Of a stretch of DNA of 64,000 bases, positions 25,619 through 37,008 are shown piece by piece (within the stretch, counting starts at the first letter, position 1; each line of letters opens with the position of its first letter). The translations under genes and the position numbers were made by a program. This DNA is from Vitellaria paradoxa (taxonomy: Eukaryota; Streptophyta; Magnoliopsida; Ericales; Sapotaceae). The stretch spans positions 9,771,223-9,835,222 of the forward strand of contig CM034241.1 in assembly GCA_019916065.1 (NCBI GenBank), in the 5' to 3' direction. Under the pieces are notes generated by a model. It had not been told where the DNA came from, did not search any database, and saw only the letters and a program-made list of their open reading frames with translations.

Positions 25619-25675
25619 TTTTTTTCTTATTTACCACCTAAATTTTAAGGATAAAATTTTTGTAAAGGGGTAGAA

Positions 25676-26052
25676 TGTAATGTCTCGAATTTAGTTTGAT
25701 TTATAATTTATTCTTTTTTATAAATTTAGTTTGTTATTTAAATTTTTGGGTTATATTTAAAAGTTTGAATTTTGGTAACCTCTAATGGGATTTTAAAAAT
25801 TTAGGGAAAATATATAATTTTTTTAACCTTAGGGGTGGGTTTGTAATAAATAATATTATTAGGGTTGTCTTATTATTTGATTATCAGCTATAAATATGTG
25901 TGTTATATACCTTGATGTAAAACCCGAGAGAGAGAGAGAGAGAGAGAGAGACACACACACACACACACACACACACACAAGATGGCCGCAGGGAAATCAT
26001 GGCATATCAGTCAATTCAGAGGTAAGGGGTAGAGCTTTTGTTGTTGAATATA

Positions 26053-26085
<33 letters not shown>

Positions 26086-26239
26086 GTATTTTAGTTAATT
26101 CTGACAGACGAATTTATAAATCTTTTCGTTTAAAGTTTTTTTTTTTAAATATATATATACATAAACACACATGTTCCTAAGCAATCAATCTTCCAAAATT
26201 TTTAGTACATCACGTTGGTTTTTGCACTGGACAATTGAT

Positions 26240-26293
<54 letters not shown>

Positions 26294-27615
26294 GTTCCTA
26301 TAGAAATAAATTGATTCAAGAGTTGTCTTTGGTTTGACAGTGATGTTTTTGATAAATTGTTTATTTATTTATTTATTCAACTCTTTCCTTCGGTAATCAA
26401 TTCATGCAGGACAAAGTTGGCCGTAATTGTTTGATGATTTGTTTGTTTTTATTTATGTATTAAGTTTTTTTAACGTGATTGAACAGATGTGACATATTTG
26501 TTGGATTTGTTTTGTTCATTAATTTGTTTTGGGAAATGTTGTGAATGGGCAGTGGTTACAAGTTGAAGAAATTTCATAAAATTCATGTAATTGAGAAAAT
26601 TTTTATTTATTCATAATTTTTATATATAAAAATTTGAAATAAAGGAAGAAATTATTTAATGTGAATATAAAATAAAATTTGATGTTGTGTTTTGTTTAGG
26701 TTAAGGGGTATTGAAAATATCAACTATAGGTACCCAAGGATTAGAAGTTCTAAAACCGGCACGAGGGTGCTAATCGAGTCCAGTAAGCTGATAACCTATG
26801 AACGATGCAGATGCCTAAGGGTGGCATATTATATTCCTAATGGTTCAGCTTAAGAAACAGACACTAAAAAATGGTGTATATTAATTGGGTTCTGTTTCTA
26901 CGGGACAACCAAGAAGGCACCTAAGAATGGTGTATATTGGTTCATTCTGTTTCTACGAGATAACCAAGCTACGGGATAACCAAGCAGCAGTGCCTTGAGA
27001 TCAATTTGTTTTCTTTTAATGTGTTATGTGGTGTTAATATGATTAAGTTGTAAAGATGAGGAATTAATAAATAAATTTAATTTCTTATTTGAGATTGTTA
27101 TTTGTGTTAAGATGTTTCACTTAGTAGCATGCTAGGGTATGATTGCATTAATAATATTATTAGGGTTCCGAGGACACGTGGTATTAGTGCTCATCCCCTT
27201 ACAGCTTGTGAAATAGGTAATAATTTTGAGTCACGTGCTACACCTGCTCAACATGGAAATTAGAATTTTAATTATTTTTGTTTAATTATATTAGATTCTT
27301 CTTTAGAAGATTGTTTTGGTAAATTGTAATAAGCCTTTATTTGCGGGGTAAATATTTTTTTACTTTTATTTAGTTTTTTTGGAAGATTATTTGGTTTAGT
27401 TTAGAGGCTTGTAGTTTTATTTTGGAGCTTTGTTGCCTAGTTGGTTTGACTAAGACATTTATTTAATTTTAAGTATGAGTTTATTTATTTATTTATTTAT
27501 TTATTTTTATTGCTCCATAGCGTGTGTGTATGATGTGTAACAGGGTGAATTGTTAAATGGTATATGATGTACTCTTTTATTTACGTGCTCGAGTTATGGA
27601 ATTCGGGGCGTGACA
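25676..27615 (+). repeat. right LTR of the Gypsy element
   Basis: 1940 bp, TGTAATGTCTCG...GGGGCGTGACA. It is longer than the left copy mainly through expanded simple repeats: GA/CA at 25927-25979 and TA at about 26248-26290. Confidence 0.9.
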
Positions 27616-27753
27616 ACTAAAATATGTAAAATCAAATTTATTTAATCAATTGTAATTACTAGAAAATTCTTCGTACTTTCATGAAAAATGTTAATAGTTC
27701 TGAGAATTTAAGAGATATAAATGGAAAGGAAACGAAAAGTTTCATCAAATTTA

Positions 27754-27912
27754 GGGTACGTTTGAAGTAATAAAAAGTGAAATAAAATGAGATAAAATAA
27801 GATAAGTTGTGGTTTATAATTCATGCAGTAAGATAAAAAGTGAATAACTTTTAGAGTTTTTCAGTATTTTTTACTATTTTTTAGAAATTTTTTTATCATT
27901 TCAAATGGGGCC
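27754..27912. mobile_element. small TIR element (MITE) with TTA target duplication
   Basis: 159 bp; ends GGGTACGTTTGAAGTAATAAAAAG and, inverted, GGCCCCATTTGAAATGATAAAA pair imperfectly. TTA flanks both ends (27751-27753 and 27913-27915), as in Tourist/PIF-Harbinger derivatives. A related copy lies at 34245-34384 in the opposite orientation. Confidence 0.72.
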
Positions 27913-28235
27913 TTAAGATTTCATTAAGTTTGGACTTTACTAAATGGCCCTCCCTTTTCTATATTAGATGATTAATTTTAGAGTAAATTACACTTAAACC
28001 CCTAAATATTTGGATAATTACACTTGGACTCTCTTAATATCTAAAAATTATAAGCACCTCCCTTATTTTGAAAAATTTACAACACTTAGACCTTCTCTTT
28101 AGTTTTACCCCTAACTTTGTTAAAAATTTAATAGAAAGACAAATTTACCCTCCAAATCCACAGGTTCCCACAAGTGATTATAAATATTTCAAAAATCATT
28201 ATATCATATTATATATATATATATATATATAAAGT

Positions 28236-28385
28236 AGAGTCTGGTAATGCTGCTGTGCCACGTAGGACTTAACTTGCGCTACAGTTGTGATACTTGGCAT
28301 CTAATTGTAACTGTCTTGTGCCATGTAGGACTTAATTAGCGCTACGATTGTGACATGTGTATGATTGTGACGCCTGACACTTAAT
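28236..28385. repeat. diverged tandem repeat inside the Mutator-like element
   Basis: Two related copies of a unit of about 65-70 bp containing TGCCACGTAGGACTTAA / TGCCATGTAGGACTTAA and GCGCTACAGTTGTGA / GCGCTACGATTGTGA. Confidence 0.75.
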
Positions 28386-29869
28386 TATAGTTAACTTAAT
28401 TATCTTACAAAAAAATTAATATTTTATATAATTACTACTTATTCACAAATTTTAATTTTATTCAAACTAGAATGTTCATGGATATGACTTGATATTTTTT
28501 ATTTAATTTACATTTCTATTTATCATATAACTTTTTATTTTTATTTTTATTTAAAAACACATTCTTATTTTTTATTTTTCTATATTTTAATAAATTAATA
28601 TTTAAAACATAATAAATACTATTATTGTAATTAAACGAGATAATGCAAAAAAATATTTACCAAGTTATATAAAGTTTTTAATAATAAATATTATTGTTAT
28701 TATTAAACAAAATAATTAGCCTATTAAATAAAGATTTTAATTTATTAACATAAATTTATAATTATATAATTTAAATGGATTTAGTGATACATAATTACCA
28801 CTTATTCATAATTTTATTTAAGAGCTAGAATATTTGTGGATATCACTTGATATTTTTATTTAATCGACCCTTCTATTTAATTATCATATAATTTCTTGTT
28901 TTTAATTTTCTATAATTTAATAAATTATTATTAAAAATAATATATATAATAATAATAATTATTAAATAAAATAATGTAAAAAAATAGTTAACCCGTTAAA
29001 TAAAGTTTTAATTTATTAACAAGTAACATGTCCTTTGTTATTTTTATCATTAAGCAAAATAAGTGATATATCTTAAATTAAATTGTAATATTGTTTATTA
29101 AAATTATATATATCTATATATATATTAATACTATTTATTAAAAAATATCAAATAATATTAGAAATTAAAAAATAAAATTAGCAATGGATAAATCAACTAA
29201 TTGAAGTGCCACTCAAACTTTTTTGAATTTAGACTTTTAATTCGATCAAGACAGTATTTTAATTAGAATAAGATGGAATTTCAAAATGGTACTTTAATCT
29301 AAATAGAGCAGGACTTTTCTAAATGCAAAATCTATAAATAGATATGAAATCTTCTTTTCTTTCCAATTTCTTTGTGACTTTTTATTACAATAATTTTCTC
29401 TTCAACTCTATGATTTGTTAGATACGTATTTAAATTTTAATTTTTTTAAAGTTTTTATATATAGTTGATATATATCTTATAAGTTTTTATATGTAATTGA
29501 TATATATACATATTGTAATAGGAAGAGTAGAAATAATAATTATAAAAATTATTTAATTATATGAGTAAATATTATTATTCTTCAACCTTTTTTATTTTTA
29601 TTTCTTAGAATTAGAATTTAATCAAATCGATACTATTGATGGTATCAATATTTTAATTTGTTTTACGTTCACTATTTGATTGAATTTGCATAAGTAACAA
29701 TATATATTATTTTTTTTTGGTAAGTAATATATATTGTTTTCAAATATATTTTTACAACTTAACTGTTTTAGTTAAAACATATGATAGTATTGTCAATTTA
29801 ACCATATAATATAAATCTATGCATCACACGAGTATATCACTAGTGTGTGTGTATATATATGTGTGTGTG

Positions 29870-31180
29870 TGCGCGCGCCCGCGCGTACAAGGGTTGTTCA
29901 GGATCTGCAGTCGATACACATAGGAACATTCAAATTCAACACCTTGCTTTAGCTCTAGTTTTAGCTTTGCCCTTACCAATGGTAGTAGCGGGGTGTCTAT
30001 TCCGGCGAGATTCGTTTCCAGCTTCTTGAACATCCTTTTCAACACTACAAACCACCACTGGTTCGAAACTCCTCTGACCAGATCCTCTCTACTGTAGCTA
30101 CCAAACAAGTGGAGAGAGAGAGAGAGAGAGAGACATTGTATTTGTGGTATTGTAGTTCCAAATACATAAACAAAAACAAAAGAAATGATATTGACTTTGC
30201 TTGCACCAAACAAATGCACTTTTTGCTTTCTATCTAGTGTCCTCCTAGTGCCACCAGAGCAAACCCATTTGGGTCTTACACTTTTCGATCGCTAAGTTTT
30301 GGCCAAAGAGCGATGGAGGAACCTAATTCGGAGGATCGAACGGCTGAGAACAAGTGTCACCCTCTTATACAAATAGATTACCATTTGGGTTTGGTTACGC
30401 ACCACTGAGGAACGACTGACTTGGGGATCTGAAAGAGGCAGTGAAGAGAGAGAAGGAGGAAAACGTTTCCTGATCCTCATCGTTTGAAGATAAAAGACTG
30501 TGCAATGTGTACAGTGTTGGGACTCAATGTTGGTCCAAGATTGTTTAACTCCAAAATCCCCTAAAACCTAGACCGATTATTGACATTGGTCTCTGAAAAT
30601 CTCTACAAAATCATTGTAATTGTGCTCATGATAGGCACCATCGCGGCCCTTTTCTTCCTTCGCAACGTCGAGGACATTGCCGCACTCCTCTGCTTTGAGT
30701 CCCAGTCTTCGAATCCCAGCGTAGCCTATCGCGAAGGTTGGGGAAATCCACTGAACAGAATAAGGAAAACAAATACACAAACATTCAAGCCCTGTGAGAA
30801 TCAATTAAAGAATCTGATTAATTATTTGGCTTTCTAACTTGACCTCTCGATGGAGTTGTTTCAGAGTTTCCTTTTGCCTCACTAATTTCTTCAGCCTAAC
30901 CAGTGACTTCAATGCCTTGTCGGGTTTAGAATCTGTGACTCGGGGCACAGTCAAGTAATGCTTTATGTATTGGTTTTGGTGAATCACTTTTTTTTTAAAA
31001 CGGCATCGGTGCTAGCGACACTGTTTGTGGGGACAATAGGACCAACAGAGGGGTGGTCTGGGCTTGGAAGATGATGGAATTCTTTTGGGTGTTAGACAAG
31101 ATTACTCTGCTAAGATTAGAGACAAAGAGAGAGAAAGAGCGTGCGCTAAAGGGTAAACTAGAAAAAAAAATTTTGGCTGA
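29870..31180. other. GC-richer cargo of the Mutator-like element
   Basis: Its base composition differs sharply from its AT-rich surroundings. Short frames are present (for example minus strand 30219-29824 and plus strand 30580-30837), but none matches a family I recognise. CT/GA-rich stretches (30111-30133 and 31119-31140) resemble plant 5' leaders. It is likely gene-derived; the donor is unknown. Confidence 0.5.
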
Positions 31181-31317
31181 TCTTAACAATGTACTAACAG
31201 AATGGGATTCATGTATAATTACTTAAATGTTTAGAAAATTTATGTGTAATTTTTAAATGTTGAGGGAATTTATGTATAATTAATTAAATGTTTAGAGAAT
31301 CTATATGTAATTTGCCT

Positions 31318-33270
31318 TTAATTTTAAATAGCATTTAAGTAAATAATTTATAATTAAATAACATTTAAAAAATCAAGATAAACAATATAAAGGTAGTGGG
31401 TGGCTAAAGGAGAATTTGAGGAATATTAAAATATACAAAATTAATTTATTTTGAACAATTAGGTATCCGAGTCAACTTATGTGTACCTTGACTAACTAGT
31501 AATTATTGAGGGACAAATTTAAGATTTTATCAGTTGAGCTATTACTCAAAATTAAATTTATTTAATCCCTTGCTAGTTGCTAAAAAAATTATTTTCTTAA
31601 ATTTGAGGTAACACTAAATGCCTCTCCTCTTTTCTTTATATAGTAATAGTATAAATAAATAACAAAATATTTTGCGGTGATCAAGTATGAAACTAATAAT
31701 ACTTTTTTTTTCATATTTTTAATCAAAATTATATCTAAAATTATGGTCACACTTTTATAGATTGAATGATTAAATTATTTTTTCTTATTTTATTTTAAAA
31801 TTTTAAATTAAATATTACAATAAAAGTGGTGTCTAACATTTTGATTAATTGAAAGTTTAAATTTGAATTATTTCTTTAACTTATTTTGTTTCATAATTTT
31901 GAATTAAAAATACTAACTAATAATAATGTGTCACACATTGATAGTTTGAAAGTTTAAATTTAAACTTTGAAAGAAAAAGAAAATTAAAATTAAATTATGT
32001 TTTTAACTTATTTTTTTTCATAATTTGAATTAGCCATTATACAACAAATAATGTATCACATTTCAATTTGATTGAAAGTTTAGAATGTTTTCTTAACTTT
32101 CTTTTTTTTTTCATAGTTGAATTACATATTATTCATCAACCTCTAATCTTCCTTGTTAATATCATAATTATTTTAGATCATCATTGATTATATCAAGCCG
32201 TAATACCCATCCATCATATTGCTATGTTGTTTCGTTTTTTAATGAATGTAAGGTTTGGTTTGGGAAATAAAACTTTTTTTTAGCTAATTAGGGAAAAATG
32301 TTATTTTTTTTTAGCTAACTTTTTAGTTTCTATTATTTGACTTTTTGTCCTTAAAAGTTTAAAAGAAGATTAAAATGTAAGAGGGTAAATTTTATCATTT
32401 TACAAATAAGTAAATAAGCCATTTAACTCATAAGTTATTTAGCCTAAGGTTACCAAATAGCACCTAAACATGACAAATTTTTAGGTTTGTACCTTTCTAT
32501 TCATTTGTTTTTTTGGTTTGTAATGTCAACAAATGTTATGATATTGTTTTTTATTGTTTTCATTAAGTTGTATTATTATTGAGGAGTCCTCTATAGGTTC
32601 CATTGTACTATGTAAACTAAGTGAAAAAAAAAAAATTTATATATTATTATTAGAGATTTTAATTATCGTTATTTACATTATTATTATTAGGAGTTTTTAT
32701 TTATTCTATAGCCATGCGTTGGTCAAAATATCATCTAGGATCTAGCTACCCACTACTACGAGTTTTAACAGACTAAGATCGAGTTCTAATTTGATTCCTA
32801 TTATTATTAATTCTATAATTAATATATACTAATTAATTTTTTTATTCTTACGAGGAAGCGTTTGAAAGTATAACTTTTAATAATTTTTGACATTTTTTTA
32901 CCAAAAATTATTATTTATAATTTTTGGTGTGTTTGTTGAAGCAAGTAATAATTTTTAGCACATTTTTATAACTTTTGGATGGTTGGTAAAATTTTTGACA
33001 ATTTTTAGTAATTTTTAACAATTTTTAGCATGTTTTGTCAATTTTTAGCAACTTTTGGTAATTTTTGTGTGTTTGAAAAAAATTTTGGTAACATTTGAGT
33101 GGAATAAATTTCTATAACAAAGTAAAAAAATGATAAAAATTAGTATTTTGTCAAACATTAACTTTACAACTTCTAACTAATTTTTACTTAAAATTATACT
33201 TCCAAGTGGAGTATGTACTAATGTAATTTTTGATTGCTTGTAAAACGAGGCCAAAATTAAATCTAAAGTA
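31318..33270. other. AT-rich intergenic DNA, including the rest of duplicate copy B
   Basis: 31318-31440 continues the duplicate of 18660-18786. The rest is AT-rich with no gene. About 32870-33080 is a degenerate array of the motif AATTTTTAGCA/AATTTTTGGTA. Confidence 0.55.
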
Positions 33271-33279
33271 TCAGTATTG

Positions 33280-33460
33280 ATTTTGGGTGTGTTTGGAGTT
33301 GTATAAAAATGTATAAAATAAAATAAAATTGTAAAAGTAAATATCTCGTAATTTGTGTAATGAGTGAAGAATTTAAATTTTGTTGTCTCATAATTCGTGT
33401 TTGTGGAGTTTTATAAAATTTTATTTGATTTGGTAAAGCTCCAAACGGAGCCTCTATTAG
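33280..33460. mobile_element. MITE-like inverted-repeat element
   Basis: GGGTGTGTTTGGAG at the left pairs with CTCCAAACGGAGCC at the right (inverted GGCTCCGTTTGGAG). It is about 180 bp and AT-rich inside. No clear target duplication was found. Confidence 0.55.
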
Positions 33461-33533
33461 CGGTCCATTCAATTTCAAATACAGTAAAAGTTGATTATAT
33501 TAAAATATATTCCACTGTGTAATCTCATCTATC

Positions 33534-33573
<40 letters not shown>

Positions 33574-34244
33574 ACAAATGTTCTAAAAAGGTTAAGGCTC
33601 CTTTTGGCCTCCAAAGTGGGAGTTTTTTAAACCACTAAAAGCCAACTTTCTTGGCACGTTTAGCTAGCGAGCCAATTAATTGTGTACTTAGAGCATCTTC
33701 AACTTTTTTTTATATTAATTTTTATTAATTTTCTTAAAATTTTATTAATTTTTTTTTAATTTTTATCAAAATTTCACATTTTCCAAAAAGGTACACTACA
33801 TCCAACAATTTAAATTTTATTTACTTTTTAATTTTTGATAAAATTTGACACTCTAAACAAACATTAAATAAATTTAAGGTGAGTCTATTTACACTTCACA
33901 AATACTGTACTATACTTTACTTTAATTTTTCATTAATTAAAATTATAAAACTAACCCTTTTAATTAACTATTTTTATGTATAATTTGAAATGCATGACAT
34001 AATCACCCATCATGAATAAATCTTTAAAAATTTAGATAATTTGGTACAAGAGAATTGAAAAAAAATGTTTTAAAGATTAAAATAAATTTTATTTATATTT
34101 ATATTTTTAACAAGCATATTAAAATAATTTTTATTTTATTTTATTTTATTTTCTAACTTAATAAGCAAACAACAAAATTAGTTTCTTTCATTTATTTTTC
34201 TTTCCAAAGTTTTGTCATCACTCCTAAGTCATTTACAAACTTTA

Positions 34245-34384
34245 GGCTGCATTTAACACACTAAAAAATGCTAAAAATTTTTAAAAAATTTTAAAATTAT
34301 TTATTTTTATCTCACTGCATAAATTATGAACCGGTAAATTAAATTATCTTACTTTATCTCATTTTTTGTCCCTCTAAATGCCCA
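34245..34384. mobile_element. small TIR element, second copy of the 27754 family
   Basis: 140 bp flanked by TTTA on both sides (34241-34244 and 34385-34388). Its ends GGCTGCATTTAA and, inverted, TGGGCATTTAGA are related. The core, with TTATCTTACTTTATCTCATTTT, is the reverse complement of the core of the 27754-27912 element. Confidence 0.68.
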
Positions 34385-35240
34385 TTTAGTTGGAGTTTAT
34401 ATAAACTTATCACTATATATATATATATATATCAAAATAAATAAACTGATATATCAAAAATTAAACTTTAAACAAAAAAAAAATGTATAACAAACCATTA
34501 GTATCATTATTTTAAAAATTTAATTTTTTATAATAGAAAATATTTTTTAAAAAAATCTAAAATTAGAAATGTTTATCATATTACTTGTACGTCATAAATG
34601 ATATTTTTTTTTTAAATTAAGGTGCAATTGCCTTCTTGTAAAAAAATCTAAAAAGAGAAAAATATTTTTGTCAATATTTTGTATTAAAAAATATTTTTTA
34701 TCATAAAATCAGAGTACTTATGATATTATACTTATATCTTAGTTTAAAATTTTGTATAAAGGTATTTATGGTATTATAATTATGTATAGTATATGATAAA
34801 AAAATATTGTGTAATTTTTATTAATAAAAAAAAGTTAAGTTTAGATAAAATAAATGGAGTGCGAATAGGCTCGAGTAAGAATTTTCTATCTAGTTCTATA
34901 TTTGTAATATGGGCCAAGTTCCTTCTTTTGTACCTAGAGGGGTTGTATGGTAATTTTATACGAAAAGCCAAAAGTTGCCTTCTCATTTATTCACTTACAA
35001 AATGCCTGATGACGTTTAATTAAACAATCAAAAATTAATATTTAATAATTTTTTTAAAATAACCTAAAATAACAAAATTGTATAAAAATTATCTAATTTC
35101 AAAATTTTACCACGGATAACTCAAGATGAGCACTAATTTATACCGTGGCAATCGAATTCCAATTTACCCCACGACTAAATATCGTTGACCCGAGACCATA
35201 TCATTCTTTACTTTTTAGTTCCATTGAAATCGAACTTTCA

Positions 35241-35280
<40 letters not shown>
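35241..35280. repeat. poly-A tract of about 40 bp
   Basis: An uninterrupted A run in AT-rich intergenic DNA, possibly a retroposon tail. Confidence 0.85.
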
Positions 35281-35282
<2 letters not shown>

Positions 35283-36753
35283 AAATTCCATTAAACGCCC
35301 GAATTTTAAAACATTGTTACTATTATAACCCTGATTTCATTCCGAATCACTAATCCTTCCAATAGTAACCTCTTTGCTTAACCTGCCCGACTAGTGGGTA
35401 GGAATGTAAATAAGTCGGGTATTTGATTAATTAGTCATTATTATTATATTAAATATGTTTATTTTTTTTTCTACTAGGTACTGTCCCAAATTTATTATTT
35501 TATTAATTAGAATTCTAATTTAACCTATCCCGCTTATTACATACCCGTTTAAAAAGACTTGCTAAATGCCTACTTAAAAATTAAATTTTTTTAAATAATT
35601 GATACGTCTTATATAATGTCCAATAAATATATTTATAATTATATATTTAAATTTTTTCTATCAAAATCTTTATTGATCTTTATGTTGGAAGAAAATAATA
35701 ATAAATAAATAAATCTTCAAATAAATTCAAAAGAACATAATACATATAACTTCAATCACTACTTATATATTCACATGACTTTAGAAAATTAATAAATCAA
35801 TTATCATTTTAAACTATGAATCACTTAACAATAATATATATCAAATAGCTATAGAAACAAGAATCTAGGTACATCAATTTTAATAACGAATTTGTAATTA
35901 TCTAAATGTATATATTATATTATATTAAATAAATATCTAACAAGTATAACATAAATATAAATTGGTATCAGATCTATATGCAAATCGTAAATCTACATAA
36001 ATATTAATTTTTAATTCGAAACCTGTTTCAATTTTATTAATATATTTCTCATTAAGGGGTATTTAGTTGATTAAAACCAATCAAAACTTAACTTTTACTA
36101 AATTTTTATATTCTCTTTCAATCAAATTTCATCACGTATGACTTTTATATTAAATTTTTATATTTTTATTATATATATTTATATATATAATTTTTTACCA
36201 TCCAAATACCACGTGAAATACTCACGAATTTGATCAAATCAAATACCCACTCATAGAAGAGCAAGCAAAGCCTGCGCAATCCTCGAAATTTATGGCCTAT
36301 TTTCTTAATTAATTAATTGTTTAGTATTATTTTCGATTCCAAATAATTGGCTCATTAGGGAAAGAGGAAGGTATCTTTATTACCAACGGGGTGGCCAAAT
36401 GAGATCTTGTGTAAAAGAAGGCGCGTGAAAAGCAAGCAAAGACATGGCCGGGTGTTTCTAGCCAGGCGCCATGGAAGGAGTGGATATTTACACCACACGC
36501 ATATATATATATATATACACACACGTTTTACCTTTATTTTTATTTTGCCGTATGCATATATGTGTACGTATATACAAAATCTGACCGAATTTGAAAGCAA
36601 ATCAAGCCGCTTCAATTTCCATGCCTGCCCTTCCCTTCCCCTCTCCTCTTTTGTCATTGCTGATATACAAACAAAAATAATATTATATATATATATATAT
36701 ATATGTACACACACGAACACGCATATATTAATGATCAAAGTTCTCCTTGCCCC

Positions 36754-36788
<35 letters not shown>

Positions 36789-36987
36789 CACATATATAAA
36801 CATACGACATAAAACCCTTACATGTATAGATTTATGGATGTGAATGAAGAGCACATCGGATGCTAGAGCCCTCCCCTCCCCAACCCAAACAATTTGTTTT
36901 CGTTGTTTCTTTCTTTTTTTTTTCCCCAAATTTTCTTGTTTGCGTCGAATAAGATTGAGATTCAGATTGGAATCTTGAAGTTTTTTA

Positions 36988-37008
36988 TTGATTGATTGAT
37001 TGATTGAT
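36988..37008. repeat. (ATTG)n repeat abutting the ECT start codon
   Basis: About five ATTG/TTGA tetranucleotides run straight into the ATG at 37007. Length variation here would change the immediate leader but not the reading frame. Confidence 0.85.

Larger units (their letters stand above)
18787..27615 (+). mobile_element. decayed full-length Ty3/Gypsy retrotransposon, chromovirus (Tekay/Del-like)
   Basis: Left LTR 18787-20653 and right LTR 25676-27615 both start TGTAATG and end in GGGGCGTGA(T/C)A. The flanking 5-bp duplication is ACTAA (18782-18786 and 27616-27620). A primer-binding site like the initiator Met-tRNA type (TGATATCAGAGCC, 20657-20669) follows the left LTR, and a purine tract (AAAGGGGTAGAA) precedes the right LTR. 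Order inside is gag, protease, reverse transcriptase, RNase H, integrase, then a degenerate chromodomain-like tail, which is the Gypsy order. Many stops and frame changes show it can no longer encode its proteins. Base differences between the LTRs are roughly 5-8 percent in the stretches I compared, mostly transitions, so the insertion is not very recent. Confidence 0.93.
27981..31317. mobile_element. Mutator-like element (possible Pack-MULE)
   Basis: Ends GAGTAAATTACAC... and, inverted, AGGCAAATTACAT... form related terminal inverted repeats. The 9-bp sequence TTAATTTTA occurs directly at both borders (27972-27980 and 31318-31326), the duplication length typical of Mutator elements. The joined flanks reconstruct a sequence like copy A at 18660-18786, which confirms an insertion. 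The interior is AT-rich from 28400 to 29820, then clearly GC-richer from about 29870 to 31180. That block has short open frames on both strands but no domain I recognise. No transposase was seen, so it is non-autonomous and may carry captured host DNA. Confidence 0.8.
33461..36860. other. AT-rich spacer upstream of the ECT gene
   Basis: Contains (TA)n tracts (about 33538-33570 and 34415-34430), an A-run of about 40 bp (35241-35280), a small MITE (34245-34384), TA/CA tracts near 36500 and 36685, and (CT)n at 36759-36785. The last of these probably lies in or near the ECT promoter or leader. No gene recognised. Confidence 0.55.

Noticed and set aside
29824..30219. 131-codon minus-strand frame
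   Set aside because: Ends in CA-repeat translation and lies in the Mutator-like cargo; no recognisable domain, so only the cargo is reported.
36355..36810. Overlapping open frames on both strands upstream of ECT
   Set aside because: Built from TA, CA and CT microsatellites.
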